A stretch of 64,000 nucleotides of DNA. It comes from Chlorokybus atmophyticus (lineage: Eukaryota; Streptophyta; Chlorokybophyceae; Chlorokybales; Chlorokybaceae). Of this stretch, positions 63,474-64,000 are shown piece after piece. The notes under the pieces are model-generated. The model was not told where the DNA came from. It ran no database searches and was given only the letters and a program-made list of their open reading frames with translations. Position 1 is the first letter of the stretch. Each line of letters opens with the position of its first letter. Position numbers and translations under genes: made by a program. The stretch spans positions 219,132 through 283,131 of the forward strand of contig RHPI01003642.1 in assembly GCA_009103225.1 (NCBI GenBank), given 5' to 3'.

Positions 63474-63655
63474 CCATGCCCGCTCCAGTGACGTGGCTGG
63501 CTCGTAGGCGGCGGCGGCGGAAGCGAAAGCGAAAGCGGACGTCGACGCCACGTCGCCCACCCACACCGCCGCCGCCGCCCAGGAAGGCAACCACCACCAC
63601 CTTCACAGCAACCACTGTGTAGGCATCTGCCAGTGCCAATGTCGCCATTAACTCA

Positions 63656-63928
63656 ATGGCGAAATTCTCCGACAACCTTGCATGCAGTGCAGTGCACAGC
63701 ACGGCGGCGGCGGCGCAGGAGGAGCAGGTGGCTGAGGTCATAGATGCACTGGACGACAGGGGAGGCGAGGAGCAGGGCGATGGCGCTGCCAAGGCGGCGA
63801 TGCACTCGGAGTCCGCCCCTAGTGCTGTCAGTTCAAGCGGACCACAATGGCGCAGACCTGTTTGTCAGCGACTGTGTCTTCGCGCCCTGCTTGGGTTGCC
63901 TCCGTTTGCTCACAAAGGAAAAATCTAG
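63656..63928 (+). CDS. Possible 90-residue ORF or first exon, divergent from the desaturase
   Basis: The ATG-started ORF MAKFSDNLACSAVHS runs through an Ala/Glu-rich part (AAAAQEEQVAEVIDALDD) to a stop at 63928. Its composition is plausible but GC-driven. I do not recognise it. It begins next to the 5' end of the sterol-desaturase gene. Confidence 0.25.
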   Translation: MAKFSDNLACSAVHSTAAAAQEEQVAEVIDALDDRGGEEQGDGAAKAAMHSESAPSAVSSSGPQWRRPVCQRLCLRALLGLPPFAHKGKI

Positions 63929-64000
63929 GTTAGTTAATGCTGAGACCGAATGAACCCAGTACTCACCAGATTCACCACAAGGAGCTTCAAGAGTTGTTCG

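Overview
This window is eukaryotic nuclear DNA with short exons, mostly GT-AG introns and about 17 recognisable or partly recognisable protein genes on both strands. Several genes point to the green lineage, most likely a green alga. These are a CPSF30 protein fused to a YTH domain, a plastid-type FAD oxidoreductase of the carotene desaturase-like class, a plant-style glycine cleavage T-protein, a plant-style DHHC acyltransferase and a possible CPR5-like nuclear-pore protein. Other genes are typical of organisms with complex microtubule and nuclear-envelope biology: a CAMSAP/Patronin-type protein with CH and CKK domains, and a torsin-like AAA+ ATPase. Together these suggest an early-diverging green alga rather than a land plant. 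That placement is inference. The exon models below were read by eye from splice sites, reading phase and family similarity.

Layout. 0.3-5.1 kb holds exon-like pieces of one or two unidentified plus-strand genes. 5.35-6.9 kb (-) is a complete six-exon NTAQ1 N-terminal glutamine amidase. Its start codon is 72 bp from the start of a divergent twelve-exon FAD oxidoreductase (6.99-10.0 kb, +), which converges on the nine-exon CAMSAP gene (10.3-14.5 kb, -). Next come glycine cleavage T-protein (16.0-19.1, +), acyl-CoA-binding protein (19.8-20.5, -), a cation/Ca2+ exchanger (21.8-24.0, +) and a small coiled-coil protein with a mitochondrial-type leader (24.7-25.8, -). AT-rich DNA with a duplicated block follows (25.8-28.4).

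The middle holds the CPR5-like membrane protein (28.8-31.5, -), torsin-like ATPase (32.1-34.3, +), CPSF30-YTH (36.0-38.8, +), cyclophilin H (39.5-40.9, -), a multipass membrane protein with broken frames (41.9-43.3, -) and a long CT tract containing an assembly gap. After these come a membrane protein whose C-terminal half resembles an AAA+-like fold without a P-loop (44.5-46.5, -), a small membrane protein whose last exon overlaps the first exon of a UBE2Q-type E2 in another frame (46.7-48.6, +), and a large unidentified gene (48.8-53.0, -).

The right part has a 54-residue ORF (53.9, +), a five-knuckle CCHC RNA-binding protein (54.4-56.2, +), a DHHC palmitoyltransferase (57.7-59.5, -), repeat-bearing intergenic DNA, and a sterol-desaturase family gene (62.3-63.5, -) that carries a stop, two compensating frameshifts and a lost catalytic histidine.

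No operon logic applies. The most informative relationships are the NTAQ1/FAD bidirectional promoter, the overlapping reading frames at 47.03-47.09 kb, the co-occurrence of a torsin with a candidate torsin cofactor, and the clusters of lesions in two membrane-protein genes.
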